From contig JAKOON010000007.1 of the NCBI GenBank assembly GCA_022577435.1, positions 13,206,926-13,270,925 of the forward strand: DNA of 64,000 bases, in the 5' to 3' direction. Below the pieces are notes generated by a model that did not search any database, was not told the origin of the DNA, and saw only the letters and a program-made list of their open reading frames with translations. Every line of letters begins with the position of its first letter. The stretch's first letter is position 1. A program made the position numbers and the translations under genes. This document shows positions 37,839-51,579 of the stretch, one piece after another. The DNA comes from Embiotoca jacksoni (lineage: Eukaryota > Chordata > Actinopteri > Embiotocidae).

Positions 37839-40184
37839 CTCTGAGGCAAGTTAGATAGGCAGCACGAGTTACCACTGATATCCTGTTAAAAGTGAACTTT
37901 TTTAAATGACATCAAAATCAAATTTGAGATTAACCCAACATTATATGGCTGACTAATCTCAGTTTAAAAAAACACAATCCAGTTTACCTTTTCGATAGTT
38001 ATTTTCTACCTTTTTTCATCCTTTTTTACCTCCTTTGTTTGTCTATTTTGGTCATATAATCACTGATAGGGTTGAAACTATGCTTGTGTCAATGTGTGGT
38101 ATTCATAAGCCTGGAGGGACTTTACGCAAAGTTTAACGTGTTAATTTAGCAATAGAGTATATTGTTGTAGACTCGGCCTTGTGCCTGGGTCTTGTGACGC
38201 CTGTGGCTTTGAATAAACCTTTTTTATTTATCTGCAACTGTGTCTCTCTGTGCCGGTGTCCGCGCTCCACACTCCTGACATTTATTTGAATTGTTAATAA
38301 TGACATGCCGGCCTGACTATCAATTTTCACGCACAACAACAACAAAGAATTTGAAAAAAATCCGTTTATTAAATCGGTAAAAAGTGGATGTTAGTTCCTG
38401 TTGTTTCACTTCTGTGGAATTTATTTTTCTCAAAAGCTGGTAATTTACTGAAATCATAAAAAGCAATGTCTTGTGTGAAATGATTAATATGTTTGACAGG
38501 TGGCCACATAATGAGAAAGATAATACAGCTTCAAATTGCTAGTGATAAAGTCCATGGTTCGTGCTGTTGTGTGGTCAGGTGCCCTCATAGGACTTGGACT
38601 AATGGTTTCTCAAAAACACTAATATATTTGGTTGCCAAAGATGAGAGGAGGCCTTGTGCATGGATAAAAGCACTGAGAAAAGACACATATACAACATTAG
38701 TTCTAACAGTAAAACAAGGGATGGTGACTGAACCGGAGCGCTTTATGATGAATGTTATGTTGACATGTTGTCACTTGCAGCCAGCAGTCTATAAATAAAA
38801 TGGATCCCCATTCAAGTACTTCTTTAGGCGTGTACAGTCCCAGTCACACGGCCTCATTTTATCAACAAAGATCAGTTCTTTGATCACAGATGTGTAACCA
38901 AAACGATCTGATGACAGTCATACACAAAAACCAGCTGAGTCTCACGCAAACAGCCCACTTAAGAGTCTGTAGGGCAAAATGTCAGGAAGAGAAATCTTTG
39001 ACCAATGTTTTCCTGTGTAAGAACATACGACAGTTTAACCCTGCGCTAAAGAACAAGGTGTCTAATTGGCAGTTCACCTACAGTATGTAATGTGAGAGAG
39101 ACTGTGAACATAGACCTACGGCATGTTTTCCTATTTACATGCTATGAATGTCTATAAATGAAATGAAACATGTCTTTGATATTTGATTGATTCAGGTAAC
39201 ACAGTCAAGTTTGACATTTGGACCAGTTAGTATGTCTGTAGCCTGCTCTTTGCCAGCACACTCATATACCAGATGTCTGTTCACAAACAATACCTGCTGC
39301 ACACATATTTTCACTCAATAGCACCTGGATGCAGTGATTCCAGATTGAATCATTATAATAACTTATCTGCTATGAGAGAACAACAAAGATTACACACCAA
39401 CATGCTCTATTCCACACCATAAAATCCAAAATTGATGAATATCAGATAGTTATAAAAACAAATCTACCAAAACGACAGAATTACACACACACTGATGAAA
39501 AAAAAAAATACCAATTTATGTAGTGTATGTTTTCTCTGAGAATAAAAGAATTGCACTAAAATTAAAAAAAAATAAAAATAAAGCATTGAATCTACCCCCA
39601 AGAGAAATTTAACTCATGTTGACAGTTTAAAGTTGACATGATGTATTTTAACGGAACCTTTTATAGATTAATCAAGATCTTCTGTTGTTTACGCTTGGAT
39701 AAATTAAGTGCTTCTGTCAGTACTATGTGTAACAGATGTCCAGCACGGAGCATTACCCAGTTCTCATATGGGCACTATCAAATATTTCCTGCTTTAGTTT
39801 GAGTAATTTGCAGCCTGTTTATTTCTCTTAATGTAGCATTACTCCAGAGACCTGCACAGTAATCTCTGTCAAAGCTTTCTCAGCACCTTTCATGCACTTT
39901 ACCCTTTGGCTTGCAGATGGAATAGTAAGACTTGGAAGTGATGGTCGGGCCGACGTAACCATGGCAAGAATTTGAACCTGTACAACTGAGGAAATATCAC
40001 ATCCTAAGCTCACTGTGAAAAGATGCTCACTGTATATAAGGACAACTAATAAAATGTAAGCTTTCCACTTTAACACACAATCTTCTAGCCCAGCATTACT
40101 AGAACCAAATTCACCTGGTGAATAGATAGAATGCCTCGATTTCCACAACTGGAAAGAATCACCAGTGGAACATGGCCATCTGAT

Positions 40185-40432
40185 GTTAATTTTGAAACTA
40201 TTGGAGCAGCCTTTAACCAATCCGTATTGAGCACCGTGTGTTTTTTGCCGAAACTAACCAAGCTGTAAACAACAGGGACCATCCTCCAATGTGAGCACAT
40301 GCAACATCATGTGGAATTTTTTTTGTTTGTTTTGTTTCATTTTGGACATCTTGGTCCGGCTTCAATTTCTTCTTTGCTAGGATTGTAACAACCGCTTCCT
40401 CTATTTCTACCACTGCTGCCATTGATGGAATG
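40185..40432 (-). repeat. Dispersed repeat copy B
   Basis: Minus-strand counterpart of the 576-740 copy. It starts at CAATGGCAGCAGTGGTAGAA and ends just after AATAGTTTCAAAATTAAC. A 69-residue minus-strand frame (MAAVVEIEEAVVTILAKKK...) begins at the shared ATG, so the parent element may have carried an ORF starting here. The copy is about 80 bases longer than copy A. Confidence 0.65.
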
Positions 40433-42074
40433 AAATTCAGAAACTAACACTCAACATCAAAATCATTGCACAAAGCCACCCCCACTGGTCAGCCCTTCAG
40501 ACTGGCTGAGTAAACCTTCATGGAGCCTTCACAGGATTTCCAGACTGTAATCACAGTGAAAACAATGAGCAATAGACGGGGGGAGCCGGGACGACGATCT
40601 CCTGCTTAGGCCTGAAAATGTCATGCAATAATAACCTTGTAATTTGTAACTTCCCCATTTAGTTCATTGTTTTCCTATTTATTTTGCCTCATCAAACAGC
40701 CCAGTGTACACACGCAGTCAGACACACAGAGTCCCACATTTTGTCGAAATACTGGGGATCCACCAGGATGAGCGCATTATTCAAAACATGTTGGTGCAGC
40801 AGCTGCTCGCAAGGTGACAAAACCACAAATTATCTAAAAGATAGCAAGGTCAAAAAAAGAAACAGAATAAACACTGGCTTAACGACTAAAATCTCATGCA
40901 GAGGTGGGTGCTCTCCCCTCTTTCAAATTGCACAGAGTTTCTCAGTCCTCCGACTTCCAGGGAATCTTGACAGTGTTGTAATACTTTCATAGCTTTACTC
41001 ACAGTTCGTGTCCGCAGTCAACTCACGTTAATCCCTCTGTAAAATGTGCATACCCTTTCATCATTTCTCCTCGTAAACATCCATTTTCAGCTTGGCTGAA
41101 CTGCCTTTTGTGGTTTCAGAACACATGTATGGTATTTTGAGACACTCTCCTCTTGTGGTGATTGGGTCTCAGGTAGAGGCTGATTACAGCATCCCACATC
41201 AGGCACTTTCCCAGGTAGTCTCGGAAATCAGGAGATCTCCCTGGGACTCCAATAGTGGAGGAAATAAAGAGTTTTAATCAAGCTGTTGAAGCATGCTCTT
41301 AATACTAATGTTTTCATCAGCCACACTTTCCACTGGTCTAATGTTTACTACCACACTGTATTTATTAGGACACGCTTTTCTGTACAATAATCTTAACGGC
41401 ATTATCATGGAAAAGGGTTAGTCACAGCATGTGTCACTGCCCAGGGTGGGAGAGGGGATTTAGGGATATTTTTGTGCCAAGCGCTGAGGGCTCTGCTGAT
41501 CTGTTTCTTATACAAGTCTTTAAAAAAAGCTAAATCTAACATGCAAAATCTATTGTGAACACATGATTTAACTGAAGCAATTACAAAATCCGCCATGTAT
41601 AATTATTAAAAACAAAGTAGTGGAGGTAACTGGGATTGTGTGAATTGGAAATGTTTTTTGTTTTTTTTTATGTCTAAACGGTTTTCAAAGTGATCGTGTT
41701 GAAGTAAATAGTTGCGAGTTGTGAAAACTCCAATCTCACTGTTTGCTATTAGTCTGTTTATGCTGAAGTGATACTTGACTAAACTGTGCAATAGGCAAAA
41801 AGCAGCTAGACAAGAGCTTGGCTCTCATGCTCGGATTTCCATATTTATTGCTTGAAATCCTGCAGGGAGTTCAACTGAATGCCAATCGTAGAGCTGACTC
41901 ACTGAGACAAATATGCATCTGCAGCCTGTACCCCACAACACACCCTGTACTGTATGACACTTGATTGATTAAAATCTACTTTTTCAGGCTAAATATTATA
42001 GAATAAGTAACTCACTGCATCAGTACTGAAGCTCACTGGCTGCTGTTCTCCTATGGTGGGAAAACAATTCAATA

Positions 42075-42110
42075 GTAATAATAATAATAATATTTATTTA
42101 TTTATTTATA
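42075..42110. repeat. (TAA)n then (TTTA)n microsatellites
   Basis: About five TAA units followed directly by about five TTTA units. Confidence 0.9.
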
Positions 42111-45100
42111 GAGGAAAACTGATTTTATTAGATTGCATTTAAAAAAGCAGGTACAATGTTTTTCATTGAAGTAAATACAATGACTTAAGTAAAATCAGGA
42201 TTAGCTGTACTGAATTGACCTGCCCCGCCTCTCCAATTAATAATAATAATATTTATGCTCACCAAATGTTTTTTTTACTATCTAAAATCTCTGGTTTTGC
42301 TCTTGTGATGATCATTTTACTGTTTGTTTTATGGCGCTACAAGGCAAAAAAATTGGAACCCACTGAAAAACTAAACTACCACAAGGAGTGTCTGTCCTTC
42401 ACTAGAGATGCTTCTGTGTCAATATTATTTGTGTGTGTATATACAGTATAGATATATAAAACAAAATTCAAAGGAACAGAGAGATAAGGGGAACAAACCT
42501 GGATGCGGAACAAATCAAACAACCGCGGGACAAAGCAAACTAACAGACCTGCTGAACCTTCCAAGGTTAGCAGTGCCATCATACCTCCACCCTCAAAGCA
42601 AACTTGCATAAAGGATGAATCAAGCCTCTATTCTGTCTCCATACCTGCACACGCAGACACACGTGCACACATTAGACACACACGCTCAGATACACCTTAG
42701 AGCATGGAAACGACTAATTCTATCTGATGCAAATGTATGCATTGTCACTGTGAACTACGAGCCAATTATAATGCTATGCTTATTCTGAAAGGGCTCCAAA
42801 GGTGGAGGCACCTCAAGACATTAGTATGCCAATGTGTTTAAAGGCCAATTTCACCCTGCATGCGTCTGGAACAAAACCTTCAAAGAATTTGCATTTCAAC
42901 AGAATATCACTTTTCACTGGCTGTTTATGAATCTGTGTCCCGTCGGTGCTCCAATTTCAAATTTGCTAGCCTGGATGCATAATCACTTTTGTGTCAAATT
43001 GTCTTCATTGAGTTGTAATAAGCAGAAAAAGATGGCAGTGGAGAACAGTCGTCCCCCCCCCCCACCCATCTTCCTCCCCAGAGTATTCATGAGAATTAGT
43101 GTTTCTTGTGGGGATTTTCTTGAGTGTATGAAGTGGATTTCTTTTATTCATTGCAATCCTGATTAAACACAAGATAACAGGAGCTAATAGACAGCATTCA
43201 CTGCTGTCCTGACTTAAATGTACAGCAGTCCTCATCGCCCTGTAGCAAGAAATAACTGTAAAGCTCAGTCATATGTCCCCTGAGCTCCACACGGTGTTTC
43301 CCGCCTTTATTATCGGTAGTGATGACAGCTGGGGCCTCTTGCTGTCCCGCCCCTTTACTGAAGGAACTAATTAGCAGGTTTCCTCCTGTCAGTGCTGCCA
43401 CTAGATGAGCGTAAGCAAGGTGGAAAAGAAAGCAATAAATGTGATTTATCTTTATTGGTCTCTCACACGTTTGATTTTTTTTTTATGTCAGTCTTTTAAA
43501 CAACCTGCTCAGTTAAAAAAAAAATACTAATAATTATGAGCACAACTAACCTGTGCAAACATACTAATGCTTGTGTATATACCGTAGATCAATCTTGAGT
43601 GTAATGCTGACTAATTCTGAAGTGAGAAATTAAATAAATACAAATATAAATTCTTCTTCCCCAGACTTTCAAACCTTCATGTGATGTTAAAATGAGAAGA
43701 TCTAAACATTTCAGAAGCTGCACTCACCATTTTGAAATTGTTGTGAGTATATGCAGTGTGTATGTCAAGCAATTCTATTAAAAATACAGCACTCGCCAGA
43801 GAAACAGTTTTTTTTTTCTCAAAGACAACCTCTCACTTTGAAATGCTTCTTGCCTGCAGCATACAATAAATGAGGCTCCGGTGAGCAGGCAGCAACTTTT
43901 GTCAACAATCCACTAAATGTTATGAGCTATAGATGTGCAGTATGTAGTTCAACAACATCCGACAAAACAAGCACATTAAAAGCCTTTGTACTGAAAATAA
44001 TAGAATGTTCCAAGTTCAGAAGGAGGAAGAGAAAGGCAGCATTGTCTTCTGTATATTAACAATACTCTTGTCACATCAGGCACACAATTTATGTTTTTGT
44101 ATTTATTTCTTTTCTTTGGGAAACTAAATAAAATGGATTGAACTCTGTATAAATATTGAATTAAAGAGGCTGTCACCATGAAATCAGTGACTGTGCTGAG
44201 GTGCACTCTGAACTCAGCAGAAAAGGAGCACTATGAGAGCAGACTTTTACAAGTTTGGTGAAAAAAAGCATTAAAGTACATATCAAAGGAGAAGAGCATG
44301 TCAATTATTTATCAAAGTGTGGAAGAACCACAAGTGCAGATGCGTAAACAAAGGTAAGGTCTACAGGATAGCGCTGTAAAGAGGAAAGAGGCCAGCTCAA
44401 AAGAAAAGTCCAGCACTCACAATCACACAAGGCAAAACATATATAGAAATAACCTGACAGAATTAAACTTTCAAGTGATTCAAGTTCAAATAATTCCTCT
44501 TCATTTTGTTTGTTTAACCACACACTGTTGCCAAAAGCATTACCGTTTCTACATGTGTATACAGATTTAAGTGTTCTTTGTGACCCATAAAAGCTGCAGG
44601 GTATAGAGCACCAGCAGCATCAGTAGCTACTGTTTATGTGTGGTAAAAGGTCAGCGTCTGTACATTTACAATGTCTTTGGTATTTACATCAATTTGCAAA
44701 CATGTATGCATTAAGCACACAAGTAGTCAAACTTGATTGCATTTACTGTACTGTGTTGTAAACACACGTATTATAAACACATAGAGCACATAAATTGCAT
44801 CCATAAATTGAATGTAGATGCTTTTAACACAGGTACTAATGTCATGTACAGTGTGTAAACAAACACTACACACTATAATGTGTAGAGTCCAGGTTTGATA
44901 AGGATCCCTTTACTATCTAGTCTTTTTAAATGTTCTCAAGAGAAGAAAAAGCGAGTGACCAAATTACTGAACCGTGAACTTGGTTAGCATCACCTTTGCA
45001 GGTCCATTTATCACCCTCAATGCTGTGATATTAGGAACCCCAGAGAGGCCGGGATATAGGCAGCAGACATCCAGCTCCTCCTCTCCCTGCTTCTACTGAG

Positions 45101-47421
45101 AACAGAAGCCCGAATCTCCCACCTGCAAAGTCTCCATCTGCTCCCCCTGCACAACACAATAACAAAACCTCCATAACCCAATACACAGTCAAGCCAACCT
45201 TGACTGTAATACCCTATGACAGTTTGTATTTGACACACGCATATCTGCTTGATGCTTTTGCAGTTATTTTCAGCGGCTACAATTGTCTCCAGAATAAATG
45301 CATTTGATGGTGCTCCAAGATATTTTTCTGTCTTCCCAAATTACACTCTGTGCTTTATATTGTATCTCAACTCTTTAAACTGATCGTCTGCAGTGCATCA
45401 GTGAGAGATGGTGCGGTACACAGAGCTGGAGAGGAAAGATGTTGAGGGTAGGTTTTGGCTCGGTATTAGTTATTCATGCGTGTCTGCCCCAAAGACCAGC
45501 GAACCTTCTCCACAATCCCACAACAAAACACATGTGAGGTAAAAAGTAGCAATGCAGATTATGCAACCTGGAAAGGTGACAGAGGAATGAGGGCACTTTA
45601 CATCTTACTATGCGATCAAAAAGTGTTTTTTTCCTCTCTACATTATCCAGGCACAGTGGGATCCTGTAAAGACAAACCTGAAATCCTGAGAGATACAGTA
45701 TTGGCGGGTAACAATGGTGAGAGCGTGAGGGGCACATATTTCTCTTCATTAAGTGATAAATAATGCAGGGGAATCGTATGAATAATTTTCTCCCTAATGG
45801 CTACTGCATGCTGAGAAAGGATTTCCAGTTCCAGTTTTTAAAAATTTAGCATGTGAAATGATGCGTCGCTATGTGACAAAGTGATTTTTCAGGGCAGGAG
45901 GAGAGTAGCGCAAATGCATCAGAAAGCTTTATAAAAAATATTTAAAAAAGGTGAAATTGAGTGAAGAGAAAATGAAAGATAGACGCAGGGACTTTTCCAT
46001 TTAGTTTGACAACATCAAATCACAGAGCCCTTGACAGGCCTCAACGTAAACACCAATACATTTCATCTAATTGTTAAACATGTGGGGTGCTACAGTATGA
46101 ATAGTTTCTATACTGCTCTATCTCTCCTTTACACTGGGAAGCTCCAGCTCTGCACAACTGCAATTCATTCAAACAGCTTGATGTCCACTGAGACGACACG
46201 TATATACATTTGTTTTGTTCTGCTTTAACTTCTTGTAATGTATTTGATTTGTTTATAAGTATATAACTTTGTGTCGTCATGGGCGACCATACAATAAAAT
46301 ACTCTCCTGCACTATCATCCTCAAAATGATCTTGGAGATGCAACCAGTTAATTTTAACTAAAGATTCAGTGAAGTCTGTGATTAGAAATCAAAACAGAAA
46401 TGCTGACCATACGGCCAGCAAGTGTGGAAATTGCATTTTGCATCTGTCTGAATGTAGAATTCCTCATACTTTATATTCTCCTCATCAAAACTCAGAGATG
46501 GCATATCACAGATTGCATGTGCATTGGAAATGCAGCCTGTCACCGGTGGATAGGATAGAAGGCATGACAACCTATGGAAATTCAAAAAGCATATCCAATA
46601 ACGCGTGACAGCTCTTTCACAGTGGTGTGATCGGCTGGATGGATGGATAGATTTTTTCAAGATAAAATGCCTCTCCTTGCTGTCAAAGTGTTTCATAAGT
46701 TGTAGTGACACATCTGTAAAGATATGAAAGAAACAGCAGATGCATACACAAAGCCTCGGTATAAAGGATGTGGACATCTTTCAGACTTTTTCAGCCCGTG
46801 ATGCTACCTGCATCCAGCAGCATGGCATACAATATGCATATGTTATCAAAGTAAAAATCTGGCATGAAACTTTAATGAACAGAGAAATAGAAGGAGCGGT
46901 GCAAAAGAGAAGCTGATTTGCTGAAGGCAATGTGGAACTGTTTTAGTGAAGCGTAACGGACAAGAAGCAGGAAACCTGGGAGAAGAAGAACAATTGCTAT
47001 AGGCATTTGCATTTCACATGCGAGTGTAAGAGCCACCGCTGCAATTATACATACCATTGAGTGAGGACATGGCAGCAATCCACAAAGCAAATTTCCATGC
47101 TTTGAACAGAGCCACAGCTTGCCTGGGGACTTGGCAGCTCAGGTGGCAAGCACGGTTAATTTCACCATTTGGGAGAACTTGTAAGCTTTAGCCTACATGG
47201 TCAGCAGCTAAATGTTACTTTCCCATCACTAGATACTATCTGATTTGCTGCCCTTGGACTCTTGTCTCTTAATCTTATTTTAATTGCGGCAAACTTTCCC
47301 TTGTGAGCTAAATTCCTTCTGTTTTTTCCAACAAGGATCCAGCAGTGATTGGTAAAACTGTCCAGGAGCAACAGCAAAGTTTGACCCTCGCCTACATTCA
47401 ACCTATTTTGAAATCAGATTG

Positions 47422-47441
47422 CCCCCCCCCCCCCCCCCCCC
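47422..47441. repeat. Poly-C run, 20 bases
   Basis: Rare long C homopolymer (poly-G on the minus strand), G-quadruplex-prone. Poly-G/C of this length is far rarer in vertebrate DNA than poly-A/T. Confidence 0.95.
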
Positions 47442-48999
47442 ATTTACCTCCACACACCAGACAGCATTAGTCCGCACCAGGGCTGGAGTTGCTAGGCAAC
47501 TGAAGACACTTGCTGCAGACTGAAATGATTCTTTGATTCAAGGAAAGATCTTATATAATGCTTTACAGGCGAGAAATTTCATATAATTGCATAAAAATGG
47601 TCTTTGTATTAGAATAAATGTAGTGTTATGTTAGTTGGCACAACATACAAAATAAGAGCATGAAATTACTCCACATGGAACAGTGAAGTGACTGAAATGT
47701 ATTTCCTTCCAAGTAAGACACTTTACATGAAGTAGCTTTGCTTTTACGAATGTGAGGTAAAAAAAAAACCCACAGACTTAATGATAGTGGTTCACTGAAT
47801 TATGCAATAACTTGAAGATCAATTAACGACTGACTTAAATACTGATTGGTATGTTAATAGAAGGAAAAACAACACCATAGGAATGTGTTCATGTGATGAT
47901 GGTGCCATTAAGGTCAGAAAAAAATCAGAGCAATTAGAAGGCATCACCCAAGTGCTGTTATTAAATGTGTTTTTTTTAATTGGCCCTCTATTGCAAAACA
48001 TTTACATCCAGTTAAATATATATTTTCTATACGTGTATATATTGATACAGGCCATCACTTTTTGTATTAACAAACGCTCCCATACTGCACAGCACCAGCT
48101 ATCCACTGTGCAAAGCACAAGACTATTTCAGTAATGTGTTAATTGTGGTTCATCTAGTTAATATAATATGTGGGTAGTCTGAGACACCAGTAATTACCAT
48201 TTTCTATATGGTTCTCCGTGCTGCCGAGACCCACGGGAAATTACCGGGGTTAAAGGTCTGGTGGTGGGAGCTCCATGCTGTGGGTGACCTAGAGAAGCTT
48301 CCTGGAAATGAAGGCAAACTGGCTGCAGCGAACTACGTAACTTATATGTGCCTGGATTATCTAAGTCATGAGTGAAGAAGCTCATAAATATGCAGATTCA
48401 TTATCCAGTGCTGCATCCCTCTCACTGAATCTATCATGAAGATTAATGAATATTATTCAGTCATTCATGATTTACTGTAATCATCAGTTTCAAATGTAGG
48501 CAGACAGCACCACCAACTGACTCTGAGCAGCACAAGAATGGGTTTACTGTAGGAATCTCAATTTTATCCAGCACACAGGCTATTTTTTTGAATTGTTTAA
48601 AGCCCCATTTACTGCTGTTGTGGTATTAGTTTGAGCTGCAATTTCTATATTATATTCACAAGTTCTATAGCTTCAAAGCATTAGGGTCCATTCTGATCAC
48701 AGGCTGAAAATATCGTTTTTAAGTCAAATCCACTATAGATACCAGAGAAAAGAATTATACAATGAATAATAAATTGATGGTGATATAGTCAATAATATGA
48801 GAACAAAGTGGATTTGATGAATTGTTTCACCTAATATCTACAGTGTAATCATGAATCTTGTGTTGAAGTATATGCAGTCTACGGCTTCACCACGAGGGGT
48901 CACTGCATAACCACTAGTGGAGCATAAGCAGCAGCTCAGTTATAAACACAGTGAATGTGAATCATGAATAAAAAATAAGGTTGCACTGCGGAATATGAT

Positions 49000-49060
49000 A
49001 CAGTACAACTCTATTGATCCCAGACACGTGGGAAGAAATTTTATTTTCACTGAGACTTTG
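49000..49060 (-). repeat. Possible LINE tail, antisense
   Basis: CTCTATTGATCCCAGACACG then GGAAGAAATTTTATTTTCAC resembles the reversed 3' end of fish LINEs (TTTATTGATCCC...GGGAAATT). It supplies the AATAAA (minus strand, 49045-49040) that could serve the receptor gene. Weak match. Confidence 0.3.
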
Positions 49061-49458
49061 AAGTCCATGAATTTACAGTCTGACCTACCTTCACCCCAAA
49101 GCAAACACGCAAAGGCGTGCACACACACAAAATGGCAGCCCAAAACAAAACTGTGTGTTTACTTGCTCTTTGATATATTAATTTGCCGTTTGTCATTTTC
49201 TGCTTAACATTTATCCACTTCAATGACAAATTGAAAGTTAATGGAAAGCATAAAACCTCAATCGTTTCTTAATCAGCTCCAGTCCATGTCTGTATCCCTG
49301 TCTAAAATAGATATGTCTAAAACTTCTTTGAGGTTGCACATATACAGTAAACACACATTCTAAGCATATCACGAAATGTTTGACTCTATAAGCGTATAAA
49401 CCAGAATCTTATGATTTAAAGATCAATTGTGTCGATTTCTTCGGGAGTCAGGTTCTTG

Positions 49459-49658
49459 TCATGCTTGTCTGTCTTGCTCATGGATTTTTTTTTTGTGGTT
49501 GGTGGGGTAGCGCTGCAGCAGTAACTGACACTGGTTCCTCAGCTCTTTATTCATACACAGCAGGATTATGGGGCTGGAGATTAAAGGCAGGTCCAGCAGA
49601 AAATCTCTGGCCATCTCCTGACACACGGAGGGGTGCTCCATCAGTGCAAACGCACCAC
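49459..49658 (-). CDS. Divergent rhodopsin-like GPCR, last coding exon (end of TM6, TM7, helix 8)
   Basis: This exon begins after acceptor TACTAAAG and joins coding exon 1 across a 1203-base intron. The split glycine codon (G plus GT) restores one open frame through HVPGGAFALMEHPSVCQEM. Residues 250-275 form TM7. The usual NPxxY is replaced by S268-P269-I-I-L272, so the proline is kept and the asparagine and tyrosine are lost. NKELRNQC follows as helix 8 with a possible palmitoylated cysteine. The tail is short and basic (NHKKKIHEQDRQA), and the stop lies at 49459-49461. The intron falls within TM6, which is unusual because many class A receptor genes have uninterrupted coding exons. A possible AATAAA poly(A) signal lies downstream at 49045-49040 (minus strand). 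Confidence 0.82.
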
Positions 49659-50861
49659 CTTTAGTACATAAAGAATGGTTTAAGAACAGTTAGTTATTAT
49701 TGTAATGTCTTTAAATGAACCACATTTTAATGTTCAAATGCATACACTGTAAAGGCCTGGATCAACTTTCTTATTTAGCCAGAGCCTTAATGATTACAAA
49801 AATAGCTTTACCCAGCCAGCAAAAGGAGGCAGGAGCTAACATGTAGCCTAGTATTTCAATGAATTCACACTTTGAATGAGAGATGCTTTCAGACATTCTT
49901 AAGTAATTCAATTTGGCAAATAATAAGACTGACCTTGTGTGAGTATTAAAAAAGTCCTGGCAGAGGAAATAACACTCTTAACTCAGCTCTGCAGTTTTGA
50001 GTCCACAGCTCTAAATAACAAGCTTGTTTCTGAGAACATAGTTTTGAAATGACACTACACTCTGCACACAAAGCTCTGACGTTCATTACTAGACATACAG
50101 TTTAGTTACTCCCTCCAAGACCGTTCAGTTTAACAAGCTACGCTGTCTATAAATCTGTCTTTTTGTAGAATTGTGTTGCTACAAAATGGGCACTGCAATG
50201 TATATAGTACAGTATTTGTATGCACTGTAAAAAGTACCTGCTAAGTACATATAAATGTATTCTGCAAATGTAACTTCACAGCATGATCATTAAATATGTA
50301 ATAGGTTAATAAATTTAAAGCAAATTAGAAAATATTGATTCAAATCGATCTTAAAACAAAATAACACTAAAGTGATTTTAGTGTAAGCGATGGAGGACAA
50401 AATATACAGTTCTTAATCTCCGCAAAGATACATTCAAAGGTTTACTGAAGATAATAGGAGGCTTCAGAAGAGAAGAGTTTGTAAAATTGAATATTCCAAA
50501 GCTACTCCTTACTTATACTTTCTGGGACTCTACTTCTTTGGTGTGCTGATGTGGGGGATTCTAACACAAAGAGGAAATGATAATGATTTTAACTTTCAAA
50601 CACACCTGTTCTAATAAAACTGACAGCTGGAGCCTCAAACTAATCTAAAAGGAATGTGAATTTGTCCCCTATCAGTTTGAAATCACATTAGGAAGGGAAA
50701 TATGAGGAAGCATTACAGCGACTAATAATTATTTTAACATACATAAGGCCATGTGAGTGTTGCTTTACTGTAAGACAGACTTAAAAAATGTATATCTGTC
50801 CTTTATGTCAAACTAATGAGTCCATGGAATGCTTAAAACCAGTAAAGTAACATTTACTTAC
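49659..50861 (-). other. GPCR intron between coding exons (1203 bases)
   Basis: It is bounded by GTAAGT (50861-50856) and AG (49660-49659), AT-rich, with no coding signal seen on either strand. Contents are ordinary unique-looking sequence, with short repeated CTGTAAAAAGTACCTG-like stretches near 50.2 kb. Confidence 0.75.
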
Positions 50862-51579
50862 CAGGCACATGTGCTGTGAAGGTAATGAGAGATATCAGGC
50901 TGAAGACCTTTGCCAGCTGAACGCTGACTTTCTGGCTCCTGTGCATTAGCTTTGCACTCTGGACGATGGTGTGTAGAACATGAATGTAGAAGTACAGGCT
51001 TAACGGCAAAAACACAACCGTCTTCACCAGCAAGAGGATCCTCAGGCTTTTATCGTTAATGAAGGAGAAGCAAGTGAGGTTGACAGGATCCAGGTGATCC
51101 ACATGGCTCTCCAAGAGCCTCAGGGTCAGCTCCTTCAGCCCCACAGGAAGCAGAGGGAAGAGAAGCTGCAGGGCCAGGAACACCCTGCTGTCTACCAGGT
51201 GCCCGCAGCTCCACACCACCGTCAGGTAAATGGAGAAGGTAATGAAGGACACGTAGTGGAAGGAAGCGGAGCTTGTCAGGTGTTTGGCGGTCACCATGAA
51301 TTCGCACAAGTGTGAGCCCAGCATCCAGCGGCCATGCTGCCTCCAGTGAATGGTCATTGGCCACAGGATAAGGTTGACAAGGTTGCAGCTGGTGCTCCCG
51401 AGGATGAACACCGCCACATTGCTTCGTATCTTGCTTCGCTGGCTGAGCAGACAGGACACAAGGGAGACCAGGATGAGGATATTCAAGCCAAAGCCAGGTA
51501 CCAGAAGCAGAACCTTTGAGGAGGCACAAAGGTTCAAGTAGACGGAGACTGCACACAGCGAGGACGATGTCTCATTCAT
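50862..51579 (-). CDS. Divergent rhodopsin-like GPCR, coding exon 1 (TM1-TM6)
   Basis: This encodes residues 1-239 plus one base of an inferred 305-residue 7-transmembrane receptor. MNETSSS carries an N-terminal glycosylation sequon. TM1 is about 22-45, with GLN giving the class-A Asn (N33). TM2 is about 54-76, then W85 in extracellular loop 1. C92 starts TM3 and C170 (after sequon NLT) is its expected disulfide partner in loop 2. TM4 is about 133-150, TM5 about 180-207 with P192. TM6 begins near 222. S116-I117-Y118 stands where DRY is expected. TM2 lacks the LxxxD aspartate and TM4 its tryptophan. The start at 51579 lies eight bases inside an acceptor (CTATCTCCCCTAG). The exon ends at donor GTAAGT (50856-50861), phase 1. 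Class A architecture is clear, but I cannot name the receptor or ligand. The loss of activation motifs recalls atypical orphans such as GPR160 without showing orthology. Confidence 0.85.

Larger units (their letters stand above)
33031..49458. other. Intergenic or unassigned DNA, no gene seen
   Basis: I found no exon with family similarity or convincing splice structure here. The interval spans from the inferred nlgn3 promoter to the receptor's 3' end. Recognisable items are a LINE2-like 3' fragment (34480-34680), a long poly-T (37808-37836), an ORF-bearing dispersed repeat copy (about 40185-40432), AT-rich microsatellites near 42.1 kb, a 20-base C run (47422-47441), and a weak LINE-tail-like segment (49000-49060). 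A 130-residue minus-strand frame at 39828-40220 overlaps the repeat copy and is not judged a gene. Confidence 0.5.

Noticed and set aside
38150..38280. LTR-like sequence with AATAAA and CpG-rich tail
   Set aside because: No paired copy, no TG/CA boundaries and no internal coding region found.
38493..38798. 101-residue plus-strand open frame
   Set aside because: I considered transposase similarity but found no catalytic motif. Probably chance.
39828..40220. 130-residue minus-strand open frame
   Set aside because: It overlaps a dispersed repeat copy, has no known domain, and a second frame is equally open beside it.
48891..48906. CTCF-like CCACGAGGGGTCACTG
   Set aside because: Two mismatches to the core consensus.
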